Notes under the pieces: generated by a model
The model's database searches: none
What the model saw: only the letters and a program-made list of their open reading frames with translations
Told to the model about the DNA's origin: nothing
Shown: piece after piece, positions 34,204 through 46,669 of the stretch
Position numbering within the stretch: the stretch's first letter is position 1
Layout: each line of letters starts with the position of its first letter
Position numbers and translations under genes: made by a program
Origin: Spirogloea muscicola
Taxonomy: Eukaryota > Streptophyta > Zygnematophyceae > Spirogloeales > Spirogloeaceae
Assembly: GCA_009602725.1 (NCBI GenBank)
Contig: WELB01000023.1
Coordinates: forward strand, 222,081-286,080
Direction: 5' to 3'
Length of the DNA: 64,000 bases

Positions 34204-35114
34204 CTATGCTGTGCAGAACTGCTGCTTGCCTCCATTGAGAGGCTTCATTGTACTTCCTGGCAGACGTAATTTGAAGCCCCAGCTGGGGGCTCCATTGATC
34301 CGTCTGAGTGTGTGTCGTCGGTCATTGTAACATGGTTGGGCAAGTGCAAGTTTTCTGGTGGGTGGCTTTCCCTTGTGTTAAATTCGTGTGCTGGCTCGCG
34401 CTACCGGGTGCTCAATCTGCCGCCCACGCAGGGGGCATGTTGCACAAACAGGTCTTGTTGCTGCTTGAGAGCCCTGAGCGATTTTGAAATACCAGGCAAA
34501 TAAAGTGACATCTATTGATGTTGCAGCCAATCCAGTTCTTAAGGTCAGCGGTGTTGAGGCTTGCTCAATGTGGTGGCTATGACCTGCAAGCATGAACACT
34601 GCTAACCTCCTGTTTGGTGGCGGCAGTCTGAAAGTCATCCGTCTGAATACATTAGCAAGCAGCTCTGAGCCCAACTAGCTAAGTTGCCACGGGTCGACCG
34701 GTGTGCATTGGGAGTCTGATAATGAAGTGGACATCTGATGACCAGGCTGATCTATGAGAAGGGCTACAGAAGAGTGCAGGTGATAGCAGGGGTTTACAGA
34801 GGTTTGTGTCATCTCTAATGTTTTGTATCGTCTATATTTTTGCGGGCCGAGGTGGTGCTGCAACAGGCGCCAGCTACTGCCAAGTGATGGCCGGCATGGA
34901 GGCGGTACCCTGTATGGCCTGGTGGCTGTTTGTGCGCAGGTGGTTGAGCGTGCGCTCCAGCAGATCGGACAGCGGCATCTACAAGGTGGGCTCAGGCCAA
35001 AGGGCACGTACTCTTAGCAGCTCACCCATGCACTAGCAAGGATCTATGTGGTATGCACAGTGACATTTTTCCATGCTCAAAAGTGTTAGCTGGTCATGCA
35101 TCTCAACATCCCAG
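34204..35114. other. Convergent intergenic region, UBP6 and bHLH-MYC_N gene
   Basis: No gene is recognised. A TGTAA motif, the usual chlorophyte polyadenylation signal, occurs at about 34325 (CATTGTAACATGG), 120 bp after the UBP6 stop, and may end that transcript. Confidence 0.5.
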
Positions 35115-38100
35115 TCATCTTGTCACTTCGGCTATATATTGCGTCCTAGACTGGCCCTTGGGATCGGTGCCCACCTCGGCGCCGTCGGGGAAGTGGTCAC
35201 GCAGCTGACTGATCTGCTGCTGCAGCACGGAGCTGGCCTGCCGCAGCTTCTGCACCAGCAGCTTGCTCTTGTCCTCCCCGGATGCATTCTCGCCGCCCTC
35301 GCCCGCCAGCTCTGCTGCAGAGGGAGGTGGCAAAGGTGCGGCTGCGAAGGACGGCAGCATCTGCTGCTGCTGGTCAACCTGGGACTGCAGGACCTTCTCA
35401 CCATCCTCCACAGGCGCAACCTTCTGCTGCTCCTGCTTTTTGGCTTGACTCATAAACTGCGTCGGACTTGTGAGAGGCTCCGATACCGGTGCTGGCAGAC
35501 TGGCCACGTTGCCGCCCGCCGGCGCTCTGCTGCTCTGCAGCAGGTTGGACCAGTCGTCCGAGGTCATGTGGCCGTCCACCAGCTGGCGTGACGGCGTGAC
35601 GAAGCCCTGGATCTGCCACATGAGACCGAGCTGGGTGGGCGACAGGGCCCCTCCGGCTGGCAGCGGCGACGGCATCGGCCAACCGCCGCTGAGCTCGTCC
35701 AGGAACCCAGACAGGCCCCCAAGTGGGGATGCTGGTGACGGCAGCAATGCCTCTTGCAGCATGGCGGCCTGCATGCGGGGCACCGGCTCAGTGCAAGCTG
35801 GCGGCGGCAAGCACAAAGGCTCGTCGCCCAATGCGGCAGCGCCGCCGGGGATGACCAGCTGCGCAGGCCGCCGAGGGGGTGTCCCGCCTTGGTCTGAGTC
35901 AGAGCTGGAGCCCCCAGGGCTTTTGGAGCGCTGAGGGAAAGCAGCATCGGCGCTGCCGCTGCTGCCCCCACCTTGGCGGCTGTCCTGCTCCAGCACCGGG
36001 CTGTTGACTGCGGCAGAAGGTGGGAACATGAAGCTGGAGCTCGGCTGTGTTGGCTGCTGCGGAGTCAGGTGCGTCGTGGAGGATGAGTCGGAGAAGATGG
36101 ATGGGCCGCTGTGCAGCGGCGCAGGCGTGAAGGAGAAGCTCATGTGGGCAAGCGATGGTGGGGAGAACAGCATGAGCTCCGAGATACAGTCAGCGGACAG
36201 ATCCTCCTCAGTTGGCGGCGTGGCCTCTGATGGGTGGCCTGGAGCCGTGCTGGCGACGGCCTTGGCCAGTGTGGCGGGCTTGGCGCTGGCGAGGCGGGAG
36301 GGGTGGAAGGGGAATGGCGATGCGGACTGAGGCGACTCGAGGTCGTAAGCTTCGACGAGCGTCAGGCCGGGGTGGATCGGCTTCAGCTTCGGCTGCTGCA
36401 TGCTGCCATCCTCCACCTTCACCATAGCATCGTGCGACTGGACGGCAGCGCTTTGGTCACTGTAGAAGCAGGTCAAGCCGAGCTGGCAGTGGGCCATCGC
36501 CGTCGTGTGTGGGGGCACCATCATTGGCATGGGCATATGCACTGCGGGCGCCATGTGGGTGGGGTAGGACACCGCCGATGACTGCGGCAGGTCAAATGTC
36601 TCCAATTGCGGCATCCGCGGCAGCTGCGCCGTGTCGAAGCTCGAGCGCCGCCGCTTGTCGCTGGCCAGCGAGAGCTTGCGCATCGACGGCGAGAGCAGGT
36701 CTCCTAGGAAGTCCTGGCTGTCGCGCGCGGCGCCGCCGCCGCCACCTTGTGGTTGACCTCCCAGAAGGGCCCCGTTGGCGAAGCTGCTGCCATTGCCAGC
36801 GGCTGCTGCGCTGCTGCCATGCAACCCAGCTTGGAGCAGCTGTGCAGACATCCTCGCCTCGGCGCTGTCCGTGAGGTCCAGGCTGGTGGAACGGCGGGCG
36901 CCGCGGCTGCCTCGCTGCCGCGGTGGGCTGCTCCCGCTCCTGCTCCTGGAGGCCACCCTCGTGAGCTCCGCGTGGAGCTCTGCATCAACTGTGGCCGCTG
37001 GTTCCGCATCTCCTGCAGCAGGCATAGCCTGTTGGCACTGTTGCAATGGCTTGCCTGAACGTGCAGAGACCGCTGCGGCTCCCCCCTTCTGCCCCGGCCG
37101 CTTCTGGCCGATCAAGCGTTGTGCAACATTGCGCAGCGACTCAAGTGTGGCCTTCTTCACTGACTTCACCTTGCTGGCCTTGGTACCTGGCTCCTCCTTC
37201 ACATGCACAGTGCCTGCCATTGCCGCTCCCGGCTGACCTTGGCTGCTGCTGTGCAAGCCATCCCAGTTGCCATGATCGATGGACAGTGCGATCAACTGCG
37301 TGCCGCGCACTTGGCTTTCGCCTGCAGCGCCGAGGAAGCCCGCATTAGCATCCCCTGGAGCGCGCCCACCTGATGCAAGGTCCCAGTGCCCTGCATAGCA
37401 GAGAATCGAGCATAGTCACACGCCCTGCTATCCCGGTCATAATACCAGACTATCTGCATAACACTGACATGATGCTCATTGATGTGCTGCCCAAAGCTTA
37501 CTGACAAGGTCTATAAGTGGCATTTGTGATCAAAGGAATGGGGGTTCCTGAAGACATACTCTGGCCAGGCTGCATCTGTGTGGTCAGCTGCCCTCTGGGC
37601 TGCTGTTTTGGGCTCAGCCCTGTTCGAACCAGGGTATGCTCCTGCACGTTGTTGAAGGCCTGGAAAAGGTCGCGCACGTGCTGCACCAGCGACGAATTTG
37701 GAGGCAGCTGCGCAAGTGGCATTGAGACATGGAACAGGCTGTCAGATGTTTCGCTCTAGGACACTGTCACAGGCCACTAGTGCAACTTGAGGCTGCTACT
37801 GGTACACCCGCCTGTCATTGCAACGTGCGGCAAGTGTTCTTGGGCTGCACATCAAGACCTTGCCGGCCTGATCTGGCCTGTGGCACCACAAGACCAGCGG
37901 CTTTGACTAGCTTCCTTACGTTTCAACACGCTGCAAAGCTTCGAGGCAGCCGCTCTGCAAGAGGCGGCCGCTCTTGCTCTCGAGAGAATGGATGAGGTTT
38001 GTACAATATGCTCCTAAGTGCCCCTGGTGGCGGAACAATATGGTTGTTGGCAAGCAAGGACTTGCCAACCCAGTGCAAGGGCACAGGTGTCAGGCTAAGT

Positions 38101-39928
38101 GTTGGGCCTGCTTACCATGCAGCAGGAGCCGAGCTGCAGCACGCCTTGGGCAACCGAGATGCCAGCAATCGTCTGTGATGACAAGGTGCCGCTTGTTTGT
38201 CAGTGCAATACGCATGCCACTGCTGGGCCAAGTGCAGATTTGCATCTTGCAGGCCCACCAGACATCAGATTTTGCGCCTCCTCTTCGTCCCAAGACGAGC
38301 AGCGCTTGGGCGCCTTCACGTGGAATCATACCTGGATCCCGGCATCAAATTGCTCCTGCCACCCTGCAGGGTACTGCACAGTGCGAGTTTGGCAAGCTCT
38401 TGCCAACAGCTCACAGTAAGTACCATCGTGACAAAGCGACTGATGTTTGTTGGCATTGCCTAAGGGTGCTTGCTGAGCGCAAGGAAGTGAGATGCAAAGG
38501 GGCCGCTTATACCTGCTCCGAAAGGCCGTCCAAGCCATTATCTGAGGCGGCAGCATGCTCCAGGTCCTTCTTGTGCACCCACTGGTAGCTGCCATGAGCG
38601 GCCACCTTCCCTATCAATCTGCACGCTTCGAACAAAAGCCAACGGCATGAGCTCCGCTGGTGGTCACCCATGAGATACTGCAGGACATGATATGTTGAGA
38701 TTGCTGCCGCGGCACTTGCTGTTCAGGAACCAACAGGGAAAGAGCCAGCTCGCCAGTTGCAACTGCCAGATTGCCGCACCCATCATTGCAGTTGTACAGC
38801 TGATAGGACATGCGGCCAAACTCCTCAGAGAGCCTCGCTGGGTTAACGGTACTGAATTCCTTGGGGGACAGGCGCCAGTTGTTGAGGGAGTAGAAGCCGT
38901 CCTCCCACATGAGTACCCTGCAGGCGGTGCTCAGCCAAGCCGGGCCATAGGCAGCACTTGCAAAAGTCAACGTTTGCATGAAAATGGAGCAGAGTGAGTG
39001 TCTGCTCCAGACTTTCTCATACTACTGCAGTCAGGCCGACTATCTGACATCTGCCTCTCATGGCCTCGCTCAGCCAGGGAGCAAGGCCAGCAAAGCCTGC
39101 ATGCCACGTCCCTGCTTTCACACTAAATGACATAGCAACCTCTCATGCATGTGATCCATCCAGGCATGCTGCAGCGCTGTGAATACCAGCCTCTCCTCGC
39201 CAGCAGGCAAAGAGGCTGATATTGAGCAGGCTTCACACAGCCAGGTACATACAGGCAGAGGGAGTGGGTGTGCACTCACCAGCCCTGCTCCCGAGGTTGG
39301 GCACCACTGAGACTGCCCAGAGCCGACGGATCCGAGGTCCTGCGGCGGCGACATAGCGGGTGCGGCTCTGAGGGCCGTCAGACAAGGCCGCGCGGCGGAC
39401 CGCTGCTTTGGCCACGACTTGATCGTGCGGCCTGATGCCCACTTTAAGTCCTCCGCTGTGCCGTCCTGCCTTCCGCAGGCGTGCTCGCTGCCCAGCAAGG
39501 CAAACACCGTTCCGGCCCCTGTTTCCATCACAGGAGCCGCTGCGGCAGCGTAGAGGCCTCCTGCTCCACACCCCGTCGAGAGGCGTGACAAGCGATGCAC
39601 GGAGTGGTCGGGGCGCTGGCAGCCCCGCTGCCCATCATCACTGACCAGACGACGGCGACGACGTGCCCTCGACACTAAAGTCTTCCTGAGCAATTGAATT
39701 GAAGCGGAGAACGGGGACAGCAGAAAGGCGGGAGAGCGGCGGTGGAAGGAAAGGAGGGGGTAGTGATGGGTTTTCTCACTGAGGCATCGCGCGGGGCCGG
39801 AGGCGCCAGAAGACGGCGTACGCCCAGCCGGAGGAGCGGCAGAGGCCGGCGAGCACGTCGTGCAGCTGCTGCGGGCGAGCGGGGCCCGGCGCCGCCTCGT
39901 CCATGGCGCCGCCGCCGCCGCCCATCAT
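35115..39928 (-). CDS. bHLH-MYC_N (LHW-like) domain protein lacking a visible bHLH
   Basis: Seven exons: 39780-39928, 38780-38917, 38513-38618, 38332-38373, 38116-38172, about 37506-37707, 35115-37390; about 989 residues. The first five and part of the sixth spell the N-terminal domain of plant MYC/LHW factors: LHDVLAGLCRSSGWAYAVFW, VLMWEDGFYSLNNW, LSEEFGRMSYQLYN, GLIGKVAAHGSYQWVHKKD, GWQEQFDAGIQTIAGISVAQ, GVLQLGSC and VQHVRDLFQAFNNV. This domain mediates protein-protein contact in plants. The remaining 800 residues are Ser/Pro/Gln-rich with basic patches (KRRRSSFD) and a short C-terminal coiled coil (KSKLLVQKLRQASSVLQQQI), but I find no basic helix-loop-helix. The exon 6 donor is uncertain (phase 1 via GTCAGT is needed for the next exon). 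The start may be any of three in-frame Met codons (39928, 39925, 39904). Confidence 0.8.
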
Positions 39929-41080
39929 GGCCAGCGGCAGCCCCGCCACCACCGGGCGAGCGGGCTCAGGGCATGGCGGGCTGGGGCAGCGGCGGCGCGG
40001 AGACGGCAGCGGAGACGGCAATGCAGATGAGAGTGGCGCCTGCAGTGCCGGAGGCGCGGCCGTGTACGCGCGAGCTGGGCGGCGGGGCGGGGAGGACGGG
40101 TGGCCGCGGGGGGGAGGAGAAGGTGAGCTTGGGGGAACGAACTGAAGGGCCCCCAAGTGGCCAATACCGAACGGCGATCCCCATCTGGTTGACGTACGTT
40201 CTACCCACTGCACATCGCCCCCGCTCTCGGTTCCCCATGTCCTCCCAGGAGCGCCCAACAGTGCGGGCCAGGTAGGTGGCGCGCCCCCCTGGGAGCCCCC
40301 CAGGCCGGCGGGCCCCGTTCCCACGCGCCTCGGAGAGCGCCAGCCTGGCAGGGCGGGCGCCCTTGTGGCAAGGCTTGCGGCTTTGATTCAGCCACGTCGG
40401 ACAGACCGCGTCCTACGTGGCCCCGGCTCGCGGGGGCGTGCCCGACCCAAGAGGCCGGTGGGCGGGCCCACGTGGGAGGTCGCACTTGCCTGGCGGTCGG
40501 CTTTGGCGCCACGCCATGGGCCGAGAAGCCCGGGGGTTTGCCCTCCCCACCCGCCCGGGGGCACCCGTCGGAGAGCTACCCACATGCTACCGCCGTTAGG
40601 ACGGCGTGGCTGGACGCCGTGGCGGATTCACCATCACCCGCTCCGCTGGCCCCGCCAGCGAGCCCCTCGCGCTCGGCCGCACACTTGTCGGAAAGCTAGC
40701 TGGATGTCGCCCGGCCCAGCGGCCCGGCCCAGCCCGTACTGGGCGGCCGTGCTCGCGGCCGCGGGGCCCCCGATCCGCCGCCCCGGGATATCCCACTCGC
40801 CATGATCCCTGCCCTCCGGCCCACGACTCCAGATCCGCCGCATCCGCCCGCCCTCGCTTCTCCGCGCCCCTCCCCTCGTGCACGGCGGTGCCTGGCCAGC
40901 CGAGACGGACGCTCTTCCAGAAGATGGGCGATTGGCTGTGAGAGGCCAGCCCAAAGGCCTGAAAGACGTACAAGGTCTCAATGGTGAAGGAAGTGAGTAG
41001 CCCATCCAAGGGGGCGAGGGCTTCAAAAAGCCGGCCCGAAAGGGATGGACATGGCCAGCGGAACGCCGACCATCCGCCGG
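39929..41080. other. GC-rich unassigned region
   Basis: Upstream of the bHLH-MYC_N gene, above 70% GC by eye at 40200-40900. Open frames on both strands reflect base composition. Minus-oriented GGGCTGGC modules appear near 40935 (GAGAGGCCAGCCCAAAGG). Confidence 0.4.
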
Positions 41081-41520
41081 AAGACGAGTTCTTCCCGTTG
41101 GCAACTGACATCCATGGGGCACTGGGCGCTCGGTGGCTTGAGCTACTTAACCAGTTCGCCCGCCACGCAATCGCCCGTCGCTTCCATGGTGAACCGGTAG
41201 ACTTTCCTGCAGCCGGGTCGCTGGCGCAAGTGTATCGCATGCGCTTGGCCGTCTCGCTGCAGAGGTCCATGGCCCGTGCACTGCACCTTCGTGCCGGAAG
41301 AGCCCTAGCTGCTGCCTCTGGCTCTGTCCAGGGGACCCACTTCCAGGACCCTAGCATCTCTGATCTGCGGCTGCTCAGCAGGAATTACTGAGTCATTCGT
41401 AGTTGCTTTGTTTCTTCTTGTGCTTGTTTTTCTTAGCGCTTCCCCTGGCTCCCTTCTCGTACTTTGTCCATTCCTTTTTGGGCTGGCTGTTCCAGCCCCT
41501 ATCCTCAATGGGCGAGCTCT
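41081..41520 (+). mobile_element. Retroelement family B, 5'-truncated copy with intact 3' end
   Basis: Encodes the C-terminal extension FFPLATDIHGALGARWLELL, FARHAIARRFHGEP, SMARALHLRAGRALAAASG and SISDLRLLSRNY to a TGA at 41390-41392. The family tail follows (GTAGTTGCTTTGTTTCTTCTTG, CTTCTCGTACTTTGTCCATTC, TTTTTGGGCTGGC, CTCAATGGGCGAGC). This C-terminus is alignable with family A (PAAVDIFGCLGPRFLTLL, ALHQKAGRAL), so the two families are related. Confidence 0.8.
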
Positions 41521-44500
41521 TTCCAGCGGAAGGCGGGGAGAAGCTTTGCCCCCGAGAGCCATGGCCTTGGACGAGGAGCAGCTCTTTCACGGGGCCGGGG
41601 CTGTGAAAAGCTTGCCCACAAGAGAGGACATAAGGTTCGACGGAGCCCGAAAACATGGAAAGTCAGCCCAGATGGCCAGCTGAGCGGCTGCAAGTAGAGA
41701 AGACGCTTCCAATAGAGGGCGGTAGCTACTGTGTGCACTTAGCACTCGGCTCCTTCAGACCTTGCCATTCCTCTGGGCTGGCCTCTCCCAGCCACCAGTC
41801 AATCTGGCCGCGCTTTCTCTACTGTGTGCCGCCCCCCTCAGCTGCCCGGGCGGCTTGCATGGGTAGGTGCGCCTTTGCACTCGGCCGCTCTTGCCCAATT
41901 ATTGGATGCTGGCCATTTTCCCCTGGCGGAATAGTTATTTCTATTGCCTAGCGCTGCTCCTGGGGCTGACTGGCCCTCTTGCAGCCCAACTGCCTCTGTC
42001 GATCAATCTCCCCTCCCTTCGCTGTGGACCACTCGTTGTGCTGGAATTTTGGCGTCCCGTGTCAAGGCTTCCCCCCAGACCTTGTTCATTTTGTTTGTGC
42101 TGGTCATCAAAGGCGCGGCCACCTTTTGCAAAAGCTTCTCTATTATATGAGCTGGCATGGTTGAAGGGCCGCTCTCCTCCACAGTCATTGCCTCCTATGG
42201 CAATAGCTACCTTCTCCTCTCTCCGAGCCACAGCAGCAGCCTCCTTGAAGAAGGCTGCTCTGCCGCCCAGCCTCCGTTGGCACCCGGCTCTGCACCGCTG
42301 TGACTGGTGGATCCGGGTCGCTATGTCCGCCTCGATCTGCGATGTTGGCAAGTGGTCGTATGCCCGTCCACTGTGGCTTCTTCACAAGGAGTCCATATTG
42401 GAGTCCAAGGCCCAGCAACGAGCTGTTCTTAGCTTCACATCTTTCCAAGTGTGCTTTGAGCACTGCAAAGGACGAGCAACATGTTAGCATCTCTTCAACA
42501 AGCCCACTCATACAAGCTGTTAACTCTCGTTGTCATTCTACTACCAAGCACATGATCTCTTACATGCTTGCAACAAGCGCAGCAAGTCATCTTCAGTAGG
42601 GAGGCTCAGATTCCCAATCTTCTGGGTTGCATAGTCTCGCCCCATACATAGCTGCAGCTAGTGGAAGCCAACTTGCTCGCAACCAACTAGATGGAGGTTC
42701 CGCCTCCTTGTACAAGATTCCATCGCGTTATGGATCGACATGCAATCTCCTTCAGGTGCTTAAGATAGGGTATCTACATAATGGCAAGGTATGAGCATAT
42801 AGCAAGTCAATCTTGGGCCTCTCTGGCAACATGCACGGTCGTGCACTTCGAGAAGCAGGTCACACGACTGGATGCAGATCGTGGCGTCTTTGTGCTAGAA
42901 ATTTGAGACTGGGTAGAGGGCCAGAATCCTAGATCTGTGAACCAATGCAGCCACTCATACAATCAGAGACATACCTTACTCAATCTCTTTGCTTAGTCTT
43001 TCCGCAGCTTACACCATTTTAGGATCGCGCATACTAACAAGTGCAGCTGAAAATGCAGTTGCTGGTCAATGGATCTGCAGACCGTTCACCCTGTAAGGTG
43101 CAGAAATGTAGATAACTGTGTACACTGCGTCAAGGTCATCAGAGTACAGTGCTTGTCTTATTGAGGACGTCACATCAAGGACGGCACCGAATGCATGTAC
43201 ATGCGCCACCGTCCTGAGAAGTTGGTCCTGTTGCTGCTACGAACCTGCTGTGCCTTACAGATAGACTGCTTGTAAGCCCGTTGCATGTATGATGGCTCCT
43301 GAAACACAGTCTCCATATTATGAAGTGGCAATAGCAGGACTGCTGCCTCCATTCGATTGCCATTGCGTCGAGCTCAGAGGGATGCATGTCTCATTGCATA
43401 ACATGCTTTGGTCGAGCAGTGAGCATACTTCGGGCGCTGCTAACGAGTATTGGCTGCACTTGTTTTGCATCACCCATACCACCAAGTCTGCGTTCTTGGA
43501 ATGCTGGTGCGTCATTAGAAGGAAAGTCTGTAGGCTCACGAGCCTACTTCTGATGCTATGCTCTAGGGAGAGAAGGTCTTCCAGTAGATGGCGATGGCTG
43601 AGTGGATTGGCCAGCCCAGAGAAAGAATATACAAAGTGCGTAGAGGCCAGACAAGCGCTAAAGCACACTGCTCTATGCCTGACTTTTCCAAATCACACTA
43701 GCACACGACTGGTGCCAGTCCGGATTGTCTTAGGGGCCGGAAAGGCTGGGCCTGCACGGTTGCTGCCGGCACGAGGCGTTCGCCCAGGAGGTGGAAGCCC
43801 AGGGCGAGGAGAAAGGCACAACGGCGTCTGGCAGTACAACACAGATGGTGGAGAGAGGTTGTCTTACCAAGAGATGCACAGCTGGCCACTGTTACACGAG
43901 CACGAAGTACCTGGCCGAAGAGTGTTCATGTCTGTGGTTGGCATGCTCTTAGGCGCTTACTCATCGCTTAGGAGGCCAAGCACTCACAAGGATTTGAAAG
44001 ATAGTTTCAAGAGTGTTTTGGTACGTTTGCGGAGAGAATGTTGATCTTAATATGCGTTACAACTCTATTTCATCGATACCAGAGATGCTCTTCGAGTACT
44101 TACTCAGGATACCGACTGCATCCTGTTGCTTTGCAAGATCAACCTTGGCGACGTCTTTCTTGCGATCGTGGTAGTAGCTAGCTTGGGCTTGGCACAGACG
44201 ATATCAATTCCAAATACAACTATAAGCTTCCGCCTGATAAGATTGCTCAAGATGAAGGCATGGCAAGGATGTATTATTGATAGTGGCATAACATAAGAGC
44301 TCTGCGCACTAGCGGCTGTAAATAGTCCTGGTAGCGAGGTTCCAGACTGCAGAAATTAACTGCTTTGTGTGGCAGGCTAGGGCTCTTCTTCACATGCTTC
44401 TCCTCAACAGGAGCACGTTGAAAGGGCAAAGACTGGATCTAAAAAACCTTCTGGCAAGCGCTGGGCAATTTTGCAGCAGCAATGGACGAGACAAACACTT

Positions 44501-45100
44501 GAGCAAAAGAGAACGGACGCCTTCGAAAAGGCAGTGGCTGTGGGTGGCCAGCCCAAAGCGATGGAGTCCTTGTCAAGGACGTTCTGTGCTTGAGAGTGCT
44601 CTGACATGGGGGCAGCCTGAGGAATCAGCCACAAAGAGGAGGTAAGTAGCAAGAGCCTGCTTCCTAAAGCCGTAAGTAACTCAGAGATGGTGAGCTGGAC
44701 ACCGCCACCACAAAATTTTCAAGATGCAACCAAGAAAGCAACAGCAACGAGTTAATTACTGCACAAGCACAGTAGAGGCAAGACAGCAGCCCGAGGTCAA
44801 ACAGAATGATGTGTAGGACGAACCTACTTAACTGATCCCAGAGCAGCATCTGATTGGCGGTCGCTTGAAACAGAGTTTTGTAAGCCCTATAGGAGTGTTG
44901 GTGTATTACTCCGTGCAGAAGTGGCAAATGAAGGTACACAGCTATCATAGCCGAATTCCTGTGTGTCTTCTCAAGCGCTTGCTGCTTCTATACACAACAA
45001 CCGCATGCATAGGACATGTATGAGCGAGCTAGTAGGTCGAAGATTGCCTGCTTATAGTAACTGCAGCTGCCAAGCTGCAGCGTCACATGTGGAGGGCAAG
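41521..45100. other. Unassigned, repeat-bearing region
   Basis: Contains GGGCTGGC modules at about 41762-41815 (with CCAGCCACCAGTCAATCTGG) and 44535-44565 (reverse), and a SINE-like copy at 43570-43670. The longest frame (43289-44044, +) crosses that repeat and matches nothing I know. No tRNA or structured RNA is evident. Confidence 0.45.
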
Positions 45101-45425
45101 AAGCTTGTGAACCTCCCAAAGAGGGACAAATCCGCTCCACTAGCCATCGACGTCCACTGGGCTTTTGGGTGTCAGTGGCTGGACCCTTTTGACCTGGCTT
45201 GCACGCTGCGCGGTGTCCCAACAGCGGCATGGCAGGCTGACCCCATTGCCGCCGGCGCCGTGGCGCGGGTTTTCCATTTGCCTTTCCATTTCCCTACAGT
45301 TGTCCTTGGCCCACGCCTTGCATCTGCGTGCTGGCCGTACTCTAGATGCTGCCTCTGGCCATTGTCAAGGGACCGGCTGCTAGTCTTTCTGACTTGCAGC
45401 TGCTGCTATACAAAGTCTGAAAGGG
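45101..45425 (+). mobile_element. Retroelement family B fragment, decayed
   Basis: Encodes KSAPLAIDVHWAFGCQWLDP and, after frameshifts, SLAHALHLRAGRTLDAASGH then SLSDLQLL, aligned with 41088-41380. It has more changes than the 41081 copy and no clear tail. Confidence 0.7.
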
Positions 45426-45544
45426 CCGGAAGGCGCAAATAGCACATTCCTATTCTTGACTTCTGTGAGTGAGTGCCAAAAAGATTGGACAAGAACCGGA
45501 GCCAAGGAACGGAAGCTCATCCAAAAGGGGTGCGAGGGCCAAAC

Positions 45545-45690
45545 AGAAGACAGACTCTTAGTAGAGGGCGATGGCTGTAATTTGCCAGTGCAGAATATAG
45601 AATGAGCAAAGTTTTTGAACGGCCAGAAAAGCAAAGGCTATACAGCACGCAGCGACTCAATTGGCCACTGGGTGCTCAAATGACAATGGA
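45545..45690 (+). repeat. SINE-like dispersed repeat copy
   Basis: Shares TAGAGGGCGATGGCTGTAAT, GAATGAGCAAAGT, GGCCAGAAAAGC and GCAGCGACTCAATTGGCCAC then TGGGTGCTC with the 19765 copy. A reverse GGGCTGGC module follows at 45725-45775. Confidence 0.7.
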
Positions 45691-45818
45691 CAGAGTCCGA
45701 AGTGGCCGAAAAGAAGAAGTGGCACTCCCAATGGGGGCAAGGGCTGCGAAAAGCCAGCCCAAAAAGAATTCACAAAGGTTCAGGGGCCTAAGAGCGGTGA
45801 GCAGCTACAAAGGGGCCT

Positions 45819-45933
45819 GAGAGAAGGCGCGCGGGGCGCATGAATTGAAAGGGAGGCCAATTCAAGCCAATACATTGTTCAGGCAGAGTCGAGTGCAGAC
45901 TAAACAATGCTACATAATACGGAGACCTAATCT
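45819..45933. repeat. 115-bp dispersed repeat (copy 2 of 3)
   Basis: Near-identical to 9826-9940 over its whole length, from GAGAGAAGGCGCGCGG to GAGACCTAATCT, including the short internal inverted repeats GAATTG/CAATTC and CATTGTT/AACAATG. The flanks differ from the other copies. Confidence 0.9.
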
Positions 45934-46214
45934 AAGGTACCTAAGATGACATTAGTACCCACGGGTGAGCACAAACAAATCTGACAAGCTAACTTGGGGA
46001 GCTGGAGCGCCGCCACGAAAGCCGGAGGCCTGACTTAGAGCGCGCCTTGCACGTTGATGCCTGAGGAGGCAATGGTAAAACAGGGGGAGGATGGATCACT
46101 CAATAAGTACGAGTGAGGAGCCTCAGATCCGACAGACTAGCTGCCGGGAAGCTATCACCCTGACGAAAGCCAGAGCCCGCAGCGAGAGCACGGCCAGCTC
46201 GCAGATGCAGAGCG

Positions 46215-46654
46215 NNNNNNNNNNNNNNNNNNNNNNNNNNNNNNNNNNNNNNNNNNNNNNNNNNNNNNNNNNNNNNNNNNNNNNNNNNNNNNNNNNNNNN
46301 NNNNNNNNNNNNNNNNNNNNNNNNNNNNNNNNNNNNNNNNNNNNNNNNNNNNNNNNNNNNNNNNNNNNNNNNNNNNNNNNNNNNNNNNNNNNNNNNNNNN
46401 NNNNNNNNNNNNNNNNNNNNNNNNNNNNNNNNNNNNNNNNNNNNNNNNNNNNNNNNNNNNNNNNNNNNNNNNNNNNNNNNNNNNNNNNNNNNNNNNNNNN
46501 NNNNNNNNNNNNNNNNNNNNNNNNNNNNNNNNNNNNNNNNNNNNNNNNNNNNNNNNNNNNNNNNNNNNNNNNNNNNNNNNNNNNNNNNNNNNNNNNNNNN
46601 NNNNNNNNNNNNNNNNNNNNNNNNNNNNNNNNNNNNNNNNNNNNNNNNNNNNNN
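46215..46654. other. Assembly gap (440 N)
   Basis: Lies directly upstream of the eIF5B coding region. The reading frame before the gap (46091-46214) is unlike eIF5B, so the gap probably holds 5' UTR and possibly a few N-terminal codons. Confidence 0.9.
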
Positions 46655-46669
46655 GGCGGCGCGGCCGCC

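Noticed and set aside
39118-39693. Minus-strand frame of 191 codons between the first two exons of the bHLH-MYC_N gene
   Set aside because: Exon 39780 joins 38917 in phase and gives the expected domain order without it, so this is intron sequence.
43289-44044. 251-codon plus-strand frame
   Set aside because: Crosses a SINE-like repeat and shows no family similarity.
46091-46214. Reading the frame at 46091 through the gap as the eIF5B N-terminus
   Set aside because: The sequence before the gap is unlike eIF5B and continuity depends on an arbitrary 440-N length. The Met at 46670 is the first supported start.
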